From assembly GCA_026225555.1 (NCBI GenBank), contig JAMFSY010000047.1, forward strand, positions 1-64,000: a stretch of DNA of 64,000 nucleotides. The letters run 5' to 3'. The DNA is from Methylacidiphilales bacterium (GTDB lineage: Bacteria; Verrucomicrobiota; Verrucomicrobiia; Methylacidiphilales; UBA1321). Shown one piece after another: positions 23,702 through 33,348 of the stretch; positions within the stretch are counted from its first letter, which is position 1, and every line of letters begins with the position of its first letter. A program made the translations under genes and the position numbers. The notes beneath the pieces were generated by a model. It ran no database searches and was not told where the DNA came from. It saw only the letters and a list, made by a program, of their open reading frames with translations.

Positions 23702-25285
23702 TTAGTGTCCCGCCGCAGGAGCCGCTGCCGGCGGAACCGTCTGCCCGGATTGCGGGCCCAGCACCGTCGGGTGCGCGGAGGGGGCATCGACATGGTCACC
23801 ATGACTCGGCTTTTTCAGCACGATCGAGTCGGCCCAACCGCCGCCCAAAGCCTTGATCAAACGCACGGTCGTGGCCATCCGATTTCCGGCAAGTTGCACG
23901 GTCAACTGCTCAGCGTTGAGCGCGAGGCCCTCCGCCTGGATGACATCGAAGTAGGAAACCAGTCCGGTATTATAGCGGGAATTGGTGAGATCCAAGGCCC
24001 TTTGATAGGCCACGAACGCGCGGTTTTCCGCCTCGAATTGGACGGCGAGATATCGCATTCCGCTCAGGCTATCCTCCACGTCCTGGAAGGCGGTCAGCAC
24101 TTGCTGACGGTAGTTCGCGACATTCTCTTCGTAAGTGGCCCGCTCCTGCTTGATGTTCGCCGCGATGCGTCCGCCCTCGAAGATCGGGAACTGGATGCTG
24201 GGCCCGTAGGACCAGATGCGGCTTTCCCAATTGATCAGCATGCCCAAATCGCCGCTATCGAAGCCGGTCTGGCCGGTCAGGCGCACGACCGGGAAGTAAG
24301 CGGAAATCGCCACGCCAATCTCGGCATTCTGTGCCGCAACGCGACGTTCCGCCGCCGCCACGTCGGGCCGGCGTTCAAGCAGGTCCGAAGGCAGCCCGGC
24401 GGGAATCTCCGGCGGGGTGAGATTGAGCGGGTTATAGGGAAGCGAGAAGGTCTCCGGCGGTTGGCCCACGAGCACGGCCACGGCGTGCTCGAGTTGCGCC
24501 CGGCTTTGCTGGAAGGACCCGAGCTGCGACTGGGCCGCGGCGAGCGTCGCCTTGGCCTGATCCAGGTCGAGTTCGGTGCTGATGCCTCCCTGGAAGCGGC
24601 TGTTGGTCAGGTCGAGCGCCTGCTGGAACGACTTGATGGACCGCTGTTGCACATCGATTTCCGAGTCGGCCGTGCGCAGCGCGAAATAATTCGTGGCCAC
24701 ATCGGCCTTCAGCCCCAAGAGGACGTTCTCATAATCGGCCAGACTTGCCTGGGCCTGGTCGCCCGAAGCCTCGAAGGCCCGGCGCACCTTGCCCCAGATA
24801 TCGACTTCATAGCTGAGATCGAACGGTACCACCGTCGCAGAGTTGAAGGTATAAGCTGCGGCTCCGTGTCCGGGGGTAGATTCAGCCTGAAGCTGGCCAT
24901 TATTGGGCGAAGTCCGCTGCCGGGAACCGCTTCCCTCGAAATCGAGCGTGGGGAAGAAATCGGCCTCAGTCTGCCGGGCCACTGCGCGCGCCTCACTCAC
25001 CCGCGCGACCGCCGCCCGGAGATTCTGATTCGCCTGCTGCGCCTGGGCTTCCAGCGCGTTCAAGCGTGCATCGTGGAAAACCTTGTACCAATCCCCTTTG
25101 GAAATGGCATCGCGCGGAGCCGCCTCTTTCCAGTTGCCCATGTTCTGGTCGCCTTCCTTTTCCTTGTAGCTCGTCGGCTGGGGAACATCAGGCGGAACGT
25201 AATCGGGGCCAACGCTGCACCCGGTTAAAAGGGCGATACCAATTAAAAGTGAAAAGCCGCGACGCGGCGAGATAGGCTGGAACAT
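23702..25285 (-). CDS. RND-type outer-membrane efflux lipoprotein (NodT/OprM family)
   Basis: 527 residues from the ATG of MFQPISPRRGFSLLIG. A TTG three codons earlier is less likely. A lipoprotein signal ends LLTGC, so the N-terminal Cys is lipidated. The two OEP repeats are visible: LNALEAQAQQANQNLRAAVA and VARVSEARAVARQTEADFFP; AAERRVAAQNAEIGVAISAY and FPVVRLTGQTGFDSGDLG. The protein forms the outer-membrane channel of tripartite efflux pumps. The membrane-fusion and RND genes that normally sit beside it are absent, so it probably serves pumps encoded elsewhere. Confidence 0.9.
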   Translation of the reverse strand: MFQPISPRRGFSLLIGIALLTGCSVGPDYVPPDVPQPTSYKEKEGDQNMGNWKEAAPRDAISKGDWYKVFHDARLNALEAQAQQANQNLRAAVARVSEARAVARQTEADFFPTLDFEGSGSRQRTSPNNGQLQAESTPGHGAAAYTFNSATVVPFDLSYEVDIWGKVRRAFEASGDQAQASLADYENVLLGLKADVATNYFALRTADSEIDVQQRSIKSFQQALDLTNSRFQGGISTELDLDQAKATLAAAQSQLGSFQQSRAQLEHAVAVLVGQPPETFSLPYNPLNLTPPEIPAGLPSDLLERRPDVAAAERRVAAQNAEIGVAISAYFPVVRLTGQTGFDSGDLGMLINWESRIWSYGPSIQFPIFEGGRIAANIKQERATYEENVANYRQQVLTAFQDVEDSLSGMRYLAVQFEAENRAFVAYQRALDLTNSRYNTGLVSYFDVIQAEGLALNAEQLTVQLAGNRMATTVRLIKALGGGWADSIVLKKPSHGDHVDAPSAHPTVLGPQSGQTVPPAAAPAAGH

Positions 25286-25290
25286 GGAAT

Positions 25291-25593
25291 TCAAATCTTA
25301 GAAGGACTAGGGAAATAGTCAACAAACGGAGAAAAGCGAATAGAGGGACTACAACTCAACCCCCACCGCCTCAGAATCCATTTCATGACCACGAAGGCCA
25401 CCAATGATGCTCCGCTGGCGAGAAAAAGAGCCAGATAAAAAGGCAGGTGAACCCTTAATAAGAGCGGTGGCAAAAGAACAAAGAGTAGCAGGGACGGCAT
25501 GACATACCAGAAAACCGACCAGGAAAACCGGGCGATCCGCGGCAGATCATGCGTGTCCTGATAAAGCCAGATCATCGACAAAAGGGAAACCAT
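25291..25593 (-). CDS. Small integral membrane protein, function unknown
   Basis: 100 residues with two or three hydrophobic helices (SWSVFWYVMPSLLLFVLLPP; LPFYLALFLASGASLVAFVV) and a short basic-aromatic tail. No known motif. It lies between the SufT gene (16 bases after that gene's end) and the efflux lipoprotein, whose ATG is 6 bases beyond this stop codon, all on the minus strand, so the three are likely co-transcribed. The start ATG gives MVSLLSMIWLYQDTHDL, and an internal Met would shorten it by six residues. Confidence 0.55.
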   Translation of the reverse strand: MVSLLSMIWLYQDTHDLPRIARFSWSVFWYVMPSLLLFVLLPPLLLRVHLPFYLALFLASGASLVAFVVMKWILRRWGLSCSPSIRFSPFVDYFPSPSKI

Positions 25594-25609
25594 CGGCGAT
25601 GCGAACGCC

Positions 25610-26173
25610 TCAAATCATCCCCAACTTGGATTTTCCCTCGGGCGAAATGCGATCCGCGCTCCACGGCGGATCCCACACCACATCGACTTGCGCATCGGTC
25701 ACCCCGGGAACGGAAAGAATTTTCCGCTGGGCATCGGACGCGATGGAAGGCCCCATGCCGCAGCCGGGCGCGGTCAGTGTCATTTTGACTTCAACGAGAT
25801 TTCCGCCGCCCTCTTGCGGCTTGATGTCCATGCTGTAAATCAGACCGAGATCGACGATGTTCACCGGGATTTCAGGGTCGTAACAGGTCTTCAACTGCGT
25901 CCAGATAGCCTCCTCATCGAGAGGCCCCCCGGCGTGGGGTGTCGCGCCGTTGGTATCGGCGTGAGGCACAACTTCCTTGCCGAGGGCGTCGGCATCCTGC
26001 GCCAACACGCGGAAAAGGCCGGCGGAATGTTCCACCACCACGGTGTAAGTCCCACCCAAGGCCTGGGTAATAATCACCGGAGTGCCCTTCTCGAGTTTTT
26101 TCGTCAGGCCACTGGGAATCTGGATGGCCTCAATATCGCGGGTCAGCGTCACCAACGGGGAATCGGTACTCAT
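25610..26173 (-). CDS. sufT: SufT/MIP18-type Fe-S cluster assembly factor
   Basis: 187 residues from MSTDSPLVTLTRDIEAI, since an upstream Met adds 12 residues without similarity. The C-terminal half is a MIP18/DUF59 domain: CYDPEIPVNIVDLGLIY, MTLTAPGCGMGPSIA with the conserved Cys, and VVWDPPWSADRIS. The N-terminal ~80 residues with ITQALGGTYTVVVEHSAGLF match the extra domain of SufT proteins, which assist Fe-S maturation under high demand. It is the first gene of a minus-strand group, divergent from the ATP-grasp gene across about 170 bases. Suf genes are not adjacent. Confidence 0.88.
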   Translation of the reverse strand: MSTDSPLVTLTRDIEAIQIPSGLTKKLEKGTPVIITQALGGTYTVVVEHSAGLFRVLAQDADALGKEVVPHADTNGATPHAGGPLDEEAIWTQLKTCYDPEIPVNIVDLGLIYSMDIKPQEGGGNLVEVKMTLTAPGCGMGPSIASDAQRKILSVPGVTDAQVDVVWDPPWSADRISPEGKSKLGMI

Positions 26174-26263
26174 GGGGGGAAACGTCCTGCGTCTGGCGGG
26201 ACTTGTCAAACTTAGACTCTCACCTCATTTAAGATCACGCCGATTTTGGCATGCCTCCCGCTC

Positions 26264-26296
26264 TAACACATTGCTCTCCAAAGGAACAATGTGTTA
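26264..26296. promoter_or_regulatory. Inverted repeat in the divergent sufT / ATP-grasp intergenic region
   Basis: TAACACATTG ... CAATGTGTTA, perfect 10-base arms with a 13-base loop. It is about 50 bases before the ATG at 26346 and 90 bases from the sufT start. It may be an operator or a leader hairpin. No T-run follows. Confidence 0.4.
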
Positions 26297-26345
26297 ACTG
26301 GTTTGGACCACTCTCTGAAAACGGACCTGCACCCGCGTTAGGTTC

Positions 26346-27803
26346 ATGCTGCCTCTTCCCATGCCCCTGCTCGATTCTTATCAGCCTGACGATTTTTTCG
26401 ACGAAATGTTTTCTGCCCATGGTCAGGTACGACCTCACTACGGGCCGCTCTTCAAACGCTTCCAGGACCTCGACCGCGAGGAATTCGACCAGCGCCGTTC
26501 CGCGGTGGATGCGGCCTTCCTGCGTCAGGGCATCACCTTCACCGTTTACAACGATCAGCAGGGCACCGAGCGCATCTTCCCTTTTGATCTCATGCCACGC
26601 ATCATTCCGGCCAAGGAATGGAGCATGATCGAGGCGGGCCTCACCCAGCGCATGCTCGCGCTCAATCTTTTCCTCAAGGACATTTACTCCGACCAGCGGA
26701 TCATCAAGGAGGGCATCGTTCCGCTCGAGGACGTCGTCACCGCGAAGCACTTCCGCCCGGAGATGATGGGATTCAAGGTCCCGCGCGACATTTACATTCA
26801 CATCTGCGGAAGCGATCTCGTGCGCGACCGCGAAGGCACCTACTTCGTGCTCGAGGACAATGGCCGCTGCCCGTCGGGCGTCTCCTATCTCCTGGAAAAT
26901 CGCATGGCGATGAAGCGCGCCTTTCCCAGCCTCTTCGGCAGCGCGGGCGTGCGTCCGGTCGATCATTACACGCAGGACCTTCTCACCGTTCTCCAATACA
27001 TCGCGCCGCAAAATGGACGTGTGCCGACCGTCGTGCTGCTCACGCCGGGCATTTATAACAGCGCCTATTTCGAGCATTCCTTCCTCGCCCGCCAGATGGG
27101 TATCCAGATCGTAGAAGGACAGGACCTGGTGGTGGAAAACCGGAAGGTCTACATGCGCACGACCCAGGGGCTCGAGCAGGTGGACACGATCTACCGCCGC
27201 ATCGATGATGACTTCATCGATCCGCTCGTCTTCCGCAAAGACTCCGCTCTCGGCGTGCCCGGCCTCATCGACGCCTACCGCGCCGGCAACGTCAGCCTCG
27301 CCAACGCCATTGGGACCGGCGTCGCCGACGATAAGGTGATCTATAAGTACGTGCCCGACATGATCCGGTTCTATCTGTCGGAGGAACCGGTCCTGGCCAA
27401 CGTTCCGACCTACCTCGCTTCCAATCCCAAGGAATGCGAGTACATCATCACGCACCTCAAGGAGCTCGTGGTCAAGGCGGCCAACGAATCGGGCGGTTAC
27501 GGCATGCTCGTGGGTCCGGCCTCGACCGCCACGCAACGCGCCGAGTTCAAGGAGAAGATTCTTGAGAATCCGCGCAACTTCATCGCGCAGCCGACGCTCA
27601 GCCTGTCGCGGCATCCCAGCTACATCGACGGTCAGTTCGAAGGCCGCCACATCGACCTGCGCCCTTATATCCTCTACGGCCAGAAAATTTCCATCGTGCC
27701 CGGCGGCCTGACCCGGGTCGCCCTGCGCAAGGGCTCGCTGGTCGTCAACTCCTCCCAGGGTGGCGGCAGCAAGGATACCTGGGTGCTTTATGGAGATAGC
27801 TGA
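26346..27803 (+). CDS. Circularly permuted ATP-grasp protein (DUF404/DUF407)
   Basis: 485 residues. The family has a rearranged ATP-grasp fold predicted to act as an ATP-dependent carboxylate-amine ligase forming peptide or amide bonds. Visible blocks are [60 protein letters not shown] and [19 protein letters not shown]. The C terminus has [20 protein letters not shown] and [20 protein letters not shown]. An alternative Met five codons in is possible. It is followed after 15 bases by the alpha-E protein, the typical partner. The usual third component (transglutaminase) is missing here. Confidence 0.93.
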   Translation: MLPLPMPLLDSYQPDDFFDEMFSAHGQVRPHYGPLFKRFQDLDREEFDQRRSAVDAAFLRQGITFTVYNDQQGTERIFPFDLMPRIIPAKEWSMIEAGLTQRMLALNLFLKDIYSDQRIIKEGIVPLEDVVTAKHFRPEMMGFKVPRDIYIHICGSDLVRDREGTYFVLEDNGRCPSGVSYLLENRMAMKRAFPSLFGSAGVRPVDHYTQDLLTVLQYIAPQNGRVPTVVLLTPGIYNSAYFEHSFLARQMGIQIVEGQDLVVENRKVYMRTTQGLEQVDTIYRRIDDDFIDPLVFRKDSALGVPGLIDAYRAGNVSLANAIGTGVADDKVIYKYVPDMIRFYLSEEPVLANVPTYLASNPKECEYIITHLKELVVKAANESGGYGMLVGPASTATQRAEFKEKILENPRNFIAQPTLSLSRHPSYIDGQFEGRHIDLRPYILYGQKISIVPGGLTRVALRKGSLVVNSSQGGGSKDTWVLYGDS

Positions 27804-27818
27804 GTAAGGAAAAAATTT

Positions 27819-28904
27819 ATGCTCTCACGCGTTGCCGATTCCCTCTTCTGGATGAGCCGTTATGCCGAGCGGGCCGAAAACATCGCCCGCATTCTTGACG
27901 TCAATCTCCAGCTCATGCTCGATCTTCCCGCGCTTCCGCCCGAGGCGATGAAGGCCCTGTGGGAGCCCGTCCTGCGCAGCACCGGCGATGGCGAGGATTT
28001 CTACGCCCACCATAAAGTGGCGAACAGCGAAACCGTCATCGAGTTCCTGACGCTTAACCCGAAGAACCCGAATTCGATCATCAATTGCCTGACCACGGCG
28101 CGCGAAAATGCCCGACACGTCCGCGAGCAGATCTCCTTCGAGATGTGGGAGGAAATCAATCGCACCTATCTGGCGATGAAAAATCAGACGTTGAAAAAGA
28201 TCCTGCGCCAGGGTCCCTACGAATTCTTCATCGAGGTCAAAAATGCCTCGCATCTTTTCCAGGGCATTACCGACGGCACCATGACCCATGGCGAGGACTG
28301 GGACTTCATCCAGGTCGGCAAATATCTCGAGCGGGCCGACATGACCACCCGCATCCTCGATGCCAACGACGAGATATTCATCAAACAACCCGCGCAGTCC
28401 CAGACCGGCGGAACCCTGCAGTGGAGCGCCATCCTGCGTTCGTGCAGTTCCCACGACGCGTACCGCAAATTCTATGTGGCGCAAGTCGAGCCCGACAAGG
28501 TGGTTGAGTTCCTCATCCTCAATGAATTCTTTCCCCGCTCCATCCGCTTCTGCACTCAGGCGTTGAACGAGGCATTGCGACGCATCTCCGGATGCGATGA
28601 AGAGAACTTCACCAACAAGGCCGAGAAGCTGGCGGGCCGTCTGGTCGCCGAGATGAACTACAGCGCGCTGGAGGACATCAAGACCATCGGCATGCATCGC
28701 TACATGGACGAGATCCAGGTGAAGCTCAACGAAATCGGCGAGGCCATTTACCACACCTACCTCTTCACTCCGCCGATCCACCTGCCCGAACCGGAACCCG
28801 AGCCTGAACCCGAGCCCGCGTATTCACCAATGACCCAGACCCAGAGCCTCGGCCCCGACCTTAATCTCACGCAGACGCAGGTCATTCCCACGCCGAGCCG
28901 ATAG
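27819..28904 (+). CDS. Alpha-E domain protein (DUF403)
   Basis: 361 residues. All-alpha protein opening MLSRVADSLFWMSRYAERAE, the signature of the alpha-E family. Further blocks are NCLTTARENARHVREQISFE, FIQVGKYLERADMTTRILD and FPRSIRFCTQALNEALRRIS. The last ~45 residues are a Pro-Glu repeat (PEPEPEPEPEPA) and a Gln/Thr tail. It is nearly always paired with the circularly permuted ATP-grasp protein and is thought to form part of its peptide-ligase system, though its own reaction is unproven. A Shine-Dalgarno-like AAGGA lies 10 bases before the ATG. Confidence 0.92.
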   Translation: MLSRVADSLFWMSRYAERAENIARILDVNLQLMLDLPALPPEAMKALWEPVLRSTGDGEDFYAHHKVANSETVIEFLTLNPKNPNSIINCLTTARENARHVREQISFEMWEEINRTYLAMKNQTLKKILRQGPYEFFIEVKNASHLFQGITDGTMTHGEDWDFIQVGKYLERADMTTRILDANDEIFIKQPAQSQTGGTLQWSAILRSCSSHDAYRKFYVAQVEPDKVVEFLILNEFFPRSIRFCTQALNEALRRISGCDEENFTNKAEKLAGRLVAEMNYSALEDIKTIGMHRYMDEIQVKLNEIGEAIYHTYLFTPPIHLPEPEPEPEPEPAYSPMTQTQSLGPDLNLTQTQVIPTPSR

Positions 28905-28966
28905 GTTTCGCTATTCAGGACCTGGGGAGCTGCAACAGGAAAACCAGCCTCCAGGCTGAAAAATCC

Positions 28967-29049
28967 CGGTCATCCTGAGCTTGTCGAAGGATCAGTTCTG
29001 CCTCGGTAAAGGCCACCGAACTGATCCTTCGACAAGCTCAGGATGACCG
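28967..29049. repeat. Dispersed 32-base inverted repeat
   Basis: Perfect 32-base arms (28967-28998 and 29018-29049) around a 19-base loop. The core is CCTGAGCTTGTCGAAGGATC and its complement. From my general knowledge, near-identical sequences occur between genes in many unrelated bacteria. The element lies in a 214-base gap between the alpha-E gene and the TMTC-like gene, and otherwise the gap holds nothing I recognise. Confidence 0.85.
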
Positions 29050-29118
29050 AATTTGGAGAGTTAGCCTTTTTCAGCAAGCTCCTAGACAATCCCGGGCCGC
29101 CGCCTTAATCATCGTTTC

Positions 29119-30816
29119 GTGCTGACAGAGGTTTCTTCCCGCTGGATCAACTTCTTTCGCGCCCTCCTCATTGCGGCGGCGACCTTCCTGGTCTTTTATC
29201 CCGCTCTCCACGGGGCCTTTCTCTGGGATGACCTGCTTTATCTCCCGGGCAATCCCCTCCTCCAAGATCCGGCGCGATTGTGGAAAGCCTGGTTCCTTCC
29301 AGGCAGTTACTTTGAATATTATCCGCTCGAGCAAACCGTGCAGTGGATGCAATGGCGTCTCTGCGGATCGGCGACTTTCGGCTACCACGTCACCAATGTC
29401 CTTCTCCATTTCGTCGGCGCGCTGCTGGTCTGGCGGCTACTCGGGAAATTCGGTCTCCGCTGGGCGTGGGTCGGCGGGCTGCTCTTCGCCGTGCATCCGC
29501 TGAACGTTGAATCGGTCGCCTACATCGCCGAGCTGAAAAACACGCTCTCACTTCCACCCTTTCTCCTCGCCCTGTGCGCCTATCTCGATTTCGAGGAGCA
29601 TCACCGCCGGCGCGATTACCTTCTCTCCCTCGCCCTGTTCGTCGTGGCGATGCTCTGCAAAATCACCATGGCCGCCTTTCCCTTCCTGATCCTGCTTTAC
29701 GCCTGGTGGAAGCGAGGCCGTCTCGGCCTGGACGACTTCAAGAACGCCGCGCCCTTTCTTGCCATCTCCCTCATTTTGGCCGCGACCACCATCTGGGCCG
29801 GGTTCCTCTACACCCAACGCGATCCGGCCCATCTTCCGCTTTTCCCAATTGGAAATGGTCTCACCCATCTCGCCCTCGCCGGCCAGATATTCTCCTTTTA
29901 TTTCGCCCGGTTCTTCTGGCCCGTCGATCCGCTTCCGATGTATCCGCGATGGAATATTGATCCCACTTCGCCCCTCGCCTTTCTGCCGTGGCTGGTCGCC
30001 TGTGCCCTCTTCTTCGTCCTTTGGCGCAGGCGCGAAACCTGGGGGAGAAGCGCTCTACTCGGGCTCGGTTTTTTTGTCCTGACGCTGCTTCCCTTCAGTG
30101 GATTGCTCTCTCCTTCTTACATGAACTTCACCTGGATCATGGACCATTTTCTCTACATCCCATTGATCGGCCTCATCGGTCTGGCCGTCGCTGGATGGGA
30201 GCGCCTTCAGTCCCGATTGGCGCGTCCTTTCCGGGCGGTGAGTACCGGCCTTATCAGCCTGGTTCTCTTCCTCCTGACTGTGGAAGCCCAGGATGTCGCA
30301 GCGGTCTGGACTAATCCCACCACCCTGTGGAGTTACACCCTCGTCCACAATCCCGGGGCGTGGCTGGCCCATTATAATCTCGCCAATTCCTTGCGGGACC
30401 AGGGCCGGTTCGAAGAGGCGATCAGCCATTACCAGACAAGCATCGCCCTCCAGCCCGGCTACGATTGGACGTATAACAACCTGGGACTTGCGCTCAGCCA
30501 CTTTCCCGAACGCCTGCCAGAGGCGGTCGCCGAATACCGGGAGGCCCTGCGCCTGCAGCCCCATTCCGCCGAGGCGCATAACAATCTGGCCAACGCCCTG
30601 ACGCAAATGCCAGGCCACGAAGCCGAAGCGCTCGGCGAATATGAAGCCGCCCTGCGCGAGCGCCCTGATTTCGTCGCCGCCCATTATAATTTTGGCGTCG
30701 CGCTTTCGAAAATTTCCGGCAAAGGAAGCGAGGCCCGCGCTCAATTCCAAGATGCGTTGCGAATCAGCCCCGGCTTCGCTCCCGCGCAAGAAATGCTGGA
30801 TCAGCTTCCCCGGTAG
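29119..30816 (+). CDS. TMTC-like polytopic membrane protein with C-terminal TPR repeats
   Basis: 565 residues starting at a GTG, since no upstream ATG exists. About ten hydrophobic helices fill residues 1-390. The first loop carries FLWDDLLYLPGNPLLQ, with the Asp-Asp pair typical of GT-C glycosyltransferases such as the TMTC O-mannosyltransferases. Residues ~395-565 are TPR repeats (AWLAHYNLANSLRDQGRFEE, YDWTYNNLGLALSHFPERLP, AEAHNNLANALTQ). By analogy the enzyme may transfer a sugar to proteins at the periplasmic face using a lipid-linked donor. A homologue of the same layout lies at 38557-40497. Confidence 0.82.
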   Translation: MLTEVSSRWINFFRALLIAAATFLVFYPALHGAFLWDDLLYLPGNPLLQDPARLWKAWFLPGSYFEYYPLEQTVQWMQWRLCGSATFGYHVTNVLLHFVGALLVWRLLGKFGLRWAWVGGLLFAVHPLNVESVAYIAELKNTLSLPPFLLALCAYLDFEEHHRRRDYLLSLALFVVAMLCKITMAAFPFLILLYAWWKRGRLGLDDFKNAAPFLAISLILAATTIWAGFLYTQRDPAHLPLFPIGNGLTHLALAGQIFSFYFARFFWPVDPLPMYPRWNIDPTSPLAFLPWLVACALFFVLWRRRETWGRSALLGLGFFVLTLLPFSGLLSPSYMNFTWIMDHFLYIPLIGLIGLAVAGWERLQSRLARPFRAVSTGLISLVLFLLTVEAQDVAAVWTNPTTLWSYTLVHNPGAWLAHYNLANSLRDQGRFEEAISHYQTSIALQPGYDWTYNNLGLALSHFPERLPEAVAEYREALRLQPHSAEAHNNLANALTQMPGHEAEALGEYEAALRERPDFVAAHYNFGVALSKISGKGSEARAQFQDALRISPGFAPAQEMLDQLPR

Positions 30817-30879
30817 AAGTCACCGCGCGTCCAGACTTGTCCCCCCGCCTTTCCCCTCCCATACTTGCCGCCTTTCCTT

Positions 30880-31959
30880 ATGAAGACCTACAAAATTGCA
30901 GTATTGGCGGGCGACGGTATCGGGCCCGAAGTCATGGCTGTGGGACTCGATGTCCTCGCCGCCACGTCAAAGCGTTTTGGCTTTGAGATCGTCCACGAGG
31001 AGTTCGCCGTGGGCGGTGTTGCGATCGACCTTTTCGACGATGCCCTGCCCGAAAGCACACTCAAGGGCTGCCGTGAAGCCGAGGCCATTTTCTTTGGTTC
31101 CATCGGCGGACCGAAATGGGAAACACTCCCCCCCCACAAGCAACCCGAGCGCGCCGCGCTGCTTCCCTTGCGCAAGTACTTCGGCCTTTACGCCAATCTG
31201 CGCCCGGCGAAATGTTATCCCGGCCTGCTCTACGCCTCTCCCCTCAAGACGGAGAATATCCCGGACGGCTTCGATCTCCTCGTCGTGCGCGAACTCACCG
31301 GGGGCCTCTACTTCGGCCAACCCAAGCACACGATCGCGATTGAAAACGGCGAGCGCGCGATTGACACGATGATCTATGAAACACGCGAGATCGAGCGCAT
31401 CACCCATGTCGCCTTCAAGGCCGCGGGCCTCCGCCGCAAGCGGGTGACCCTGATCGACAAGGCCAACGTTCTCGAGACGAGCCAGCTCTGGCGCAAGACC
31501 GTCAAAGCGATCGCGCCGCAGTATCCCGACATCGCGCTCGACTTCATGTACGTGGACAACGCCGCCATGCAGCTCGTCCGCAAGCCGCAGCAATTCGACG
31601 TCATGCTCTGCGAGAATCTTTTCGGCGACATCATCAGCGACGAGGCTGCCGCGACGGTCGGCTCGCTCGGGCTTCTGCCCAGCGCCTCACTCGCCGACGG
31701 CACCTTCGGACTCTACGAACCGAGCGGCGGTTCCGCTCCCGACATCGCGGGCAAGGGCATTGCCAATCCGATCGCGCAGATCCTTTCCGCCGCGCTTATG
31801 CTGCGTTACTCCTTCGGCGAAAACGAGGCCGCCTCGGCGATTGAGCAAGCGGTTGAAGCGACCCTCGCGGACGGCGCACGCACCGCCGACCTCGCCCGCC
31901 CCGGTGATGCCTCGCTCTCCACCGTGCAGATGGGACAGCAAATCATCTCACGGATTTAG
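30880..31959 (+). CDS. leuB: 3-isopropylmalate dehydrogenase
   Basis: 359 residues from MKTYKIAVLAGDGIGPEVMA. An in-frame start five codons earlier is possible but adds no similarity. It catalyses oxidation and decarboxylation of 3-isopropylmalate in leucine synthesis. Signatures are LAGDGIGPEV, ALLPLRKYFGLYANLRPAKC, RELTGGLYFGQPK, KANVLETSQLW, and MYVDNAAMQLVRKP followed by NLFGDIISDEAA. The SGGSAPDIAGKGIANPIAQI block near the C terminus is normal. It is isolated from leuA/leuCD and precedes an SGNH hydrolase on the same strand by 28 bases. Confidence 0.95.
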   Translation: MKTYKIAVLAGDGIGPEVMAVGLDVLAATSKRFGFEIVHEEFAVGGVAIDLFDDALPESTLKGCREAEAIFFGSIGGPKWETLPPHKQPERAALLPLRKYFGLYANLRPAKCYPGLLYASPLKTENIPDGFDLLVVRELTGGLYFGQPKHTIAIENGERAIDTMIYETREIERITHVAFKAAGLRRKRVTLIDKANVLETSQLWRKTVKAIAPQYPDIALDFMYVDNAAMQLVRKPQQFDVMLCENLFGDIISDEAAATVGSLGLLPSASLADGTFGLYEPSGGSAPDIAGKGIANPIAQILSAALMLRYSFGENEAASAIEQAVEATLADGARTADLARPGDASLSTVQMGQQIISRI

Positions 31960-31987
31960 CCCCAGCCTTCCACACTATCCATTATCT

Positions 31988-33265
31988 ATGGAAATCCGTC
32001 CCTTCCTGGCCCTCGCTTTTCTCACCGTCGCCACCCTTTCGCATGGAGCCGACAATCCGGGCGGCCTCCAGGCGGGCGATTTAGTTGGTATCTGCGGCGA
32101 TTCGATCACGGAGCAGAAGTTGTACTCTGTCTACATGGCCGACTACCTCCTGATGTGTCAGCCGCAAGAGAAGCTGAGCGCGATTCAGTTCGGCTGGTCG
32201 GGTGAAAGGGCCCCGTCCTTCGCCGGGCGCATGCAGAATGATGCCTTGGTCTTCAAGCCGACGGTGGTCACCACCTGCTACGGCATGAATGACGGGGGTT
32301 ATGTCGCCACCACTCCGGTAGCACTTGATACCTACCGCAAGAGCATGACTGATATCGTGACCACGCTCAAAAGCAATGGCGTACACTTTATCCTCCTCGG
32401 CTCCCCGGGCGCGGTGGATACCTTTTATTACAAAAACCGAGTCACGAGCCCGGCAGTTTACAACCAGACTCTCGCTGATCTCGGCCAGGTCGCGAAGGAA
32501 CTGGCCGCCAAGGAAGGCCTCGGTTTTGCCGATCTCCACACGACCATGATGACCGTGATGGCCAAGGCCAAGGCGAAGAATGGCGCGGAATTTTGCGTGA
32601 CTGGAATGGATGGCGTCCATCCCCTGCCCGCCGGCCATATCATCATGGCTTATTCCTTCCTCAAGGCCCTGGGCTGCGACGGCAACATCGGCACGATCAC
32701 GGTCGATCTGAAGGCGAACCAGGCCGAGTCGACGGACGGCACCCGCGTTATTTCCGATACCAACGGCGTGGTGGAACTGGAGTCGACCCGCTATCCGTTC
32801 TGCTTCTCCGGCACGGACCTCAAGGACCCGAAGTCGACCGCGAGCATCCTGCCCTTCCTTCCGTTCAACCAGGATTTAAACCGGTACATGCTGGTGGTGA
32901 AAAATGCCTCCTCGCCGTCGCTTAAGGTCACGTGGGGAACCCAGAGCAAGAATTTCACCGCCCAGGAACTGACCCAAGGCGTGAATCTCGCCACGGAATT
33001 TCTGAATAACCCTTTCAGCGCGCCTTTCCAGGCCGTGCAACAAAAAATCTCCGAGCAGCAGGCGTTTGAAACCCACGCGAGCAAGGAACTTTTGCACTCT
33101 CTGCCCGAGTGGTATGCCACTCTGCCGGGAGCCAAGGGGTTGCTCGATACGCTGGTACCGCAACTGACGACCCAGCTCCTCACCAAATGGCAGACCCTGC
33201 GGGACGCGAGCGCCTCCGCCGTCGTGCCGGTGAAGCATGAACTCAAGATCGAGGCGGCTAAATAA
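31988..33265 (+). CDS. Secreted SGNH/GDSL hydrolase
   Basis: 425 residues from MEIRPFLALAFLTVATLSHG, a signal peptide cut near HGADN. The long open frame upstream is only the shadow of leuB. Catalytic blocks are GDSITEQ (Ser nucleophile), a Gly in WSGERAPSF, GMNDGG (Asn of block III) and DGVHPLPAGH (Asp and His). The C-terminal half after ~270 is a beta-rich region of unknown type. SGNH enzymes remove acetyl or other esters from glycans or lipids, and the export signal suggests a polysaccharide substrate (inference). A strong bidirectional terminator follows. Confidence 0.87.
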   Translation: MEIRPFLALAFLTVATLSHGADNPGGLQAGDLVGICGDSITEQKLYSVYMADYLLMCQPQEKLSAIQFGWSGERAPSFAGRMQNDALVFKPTVVTTCYGMNDGGYVATTPVALDTYRKSMTDIVTTLKSNGVHFILLGSPGAVDTFYYKNRVTSPAVYNQTLADLGQVAKELAAKEGLGFADLHTTMMTVMAKAKAKNGAEFCVTGMDGVHPLPAGHIIMAYSFLKALGCDGNIGTITVDLKANQAESTDGTRVISDTNGVVELESTRYPFCFSGTDLKDPKSTASILPFLPFNQDLNRYMLVVKNASSPSLKVTWGTQSKNFTAQELTQGVNLATEFLNNPFSAPFQAVQQKISEQQAFETHASKELLHSLPEWYATLPGAKGLLDTLVPQLTTQLLTKWQTLRDASASAVVPVKHELKIEAAK

Positions 33266-33291
33266 GTCCGCCAATCCGGTTTTTCTTCACG

Positions 33292-33331
33292 AAAAACGCG
33301 GTGCCTGGCTTTCGCCCGGCACCGCGTTTTT
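33292..33331. terminator. Bidirectional rho-independent terminator
   Basis: AAAAACGCGGTGCC ... GGCACCGCGTTTTT, a 14-base perfect arm with T-runs on both strands. It separates the SGNH hydrolase gene from the convergent small His-rich gene. Confidence 0.92.
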
Positions 33332-33348
33332 GTTGGAACGACCTTCGC

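Noticed and set aside
31760..31987. Upstream extension of the SGNH hydrolase frame
   Set aside because: It overlaps leuB in another frame and the signal peptide clearly starts at 31988.
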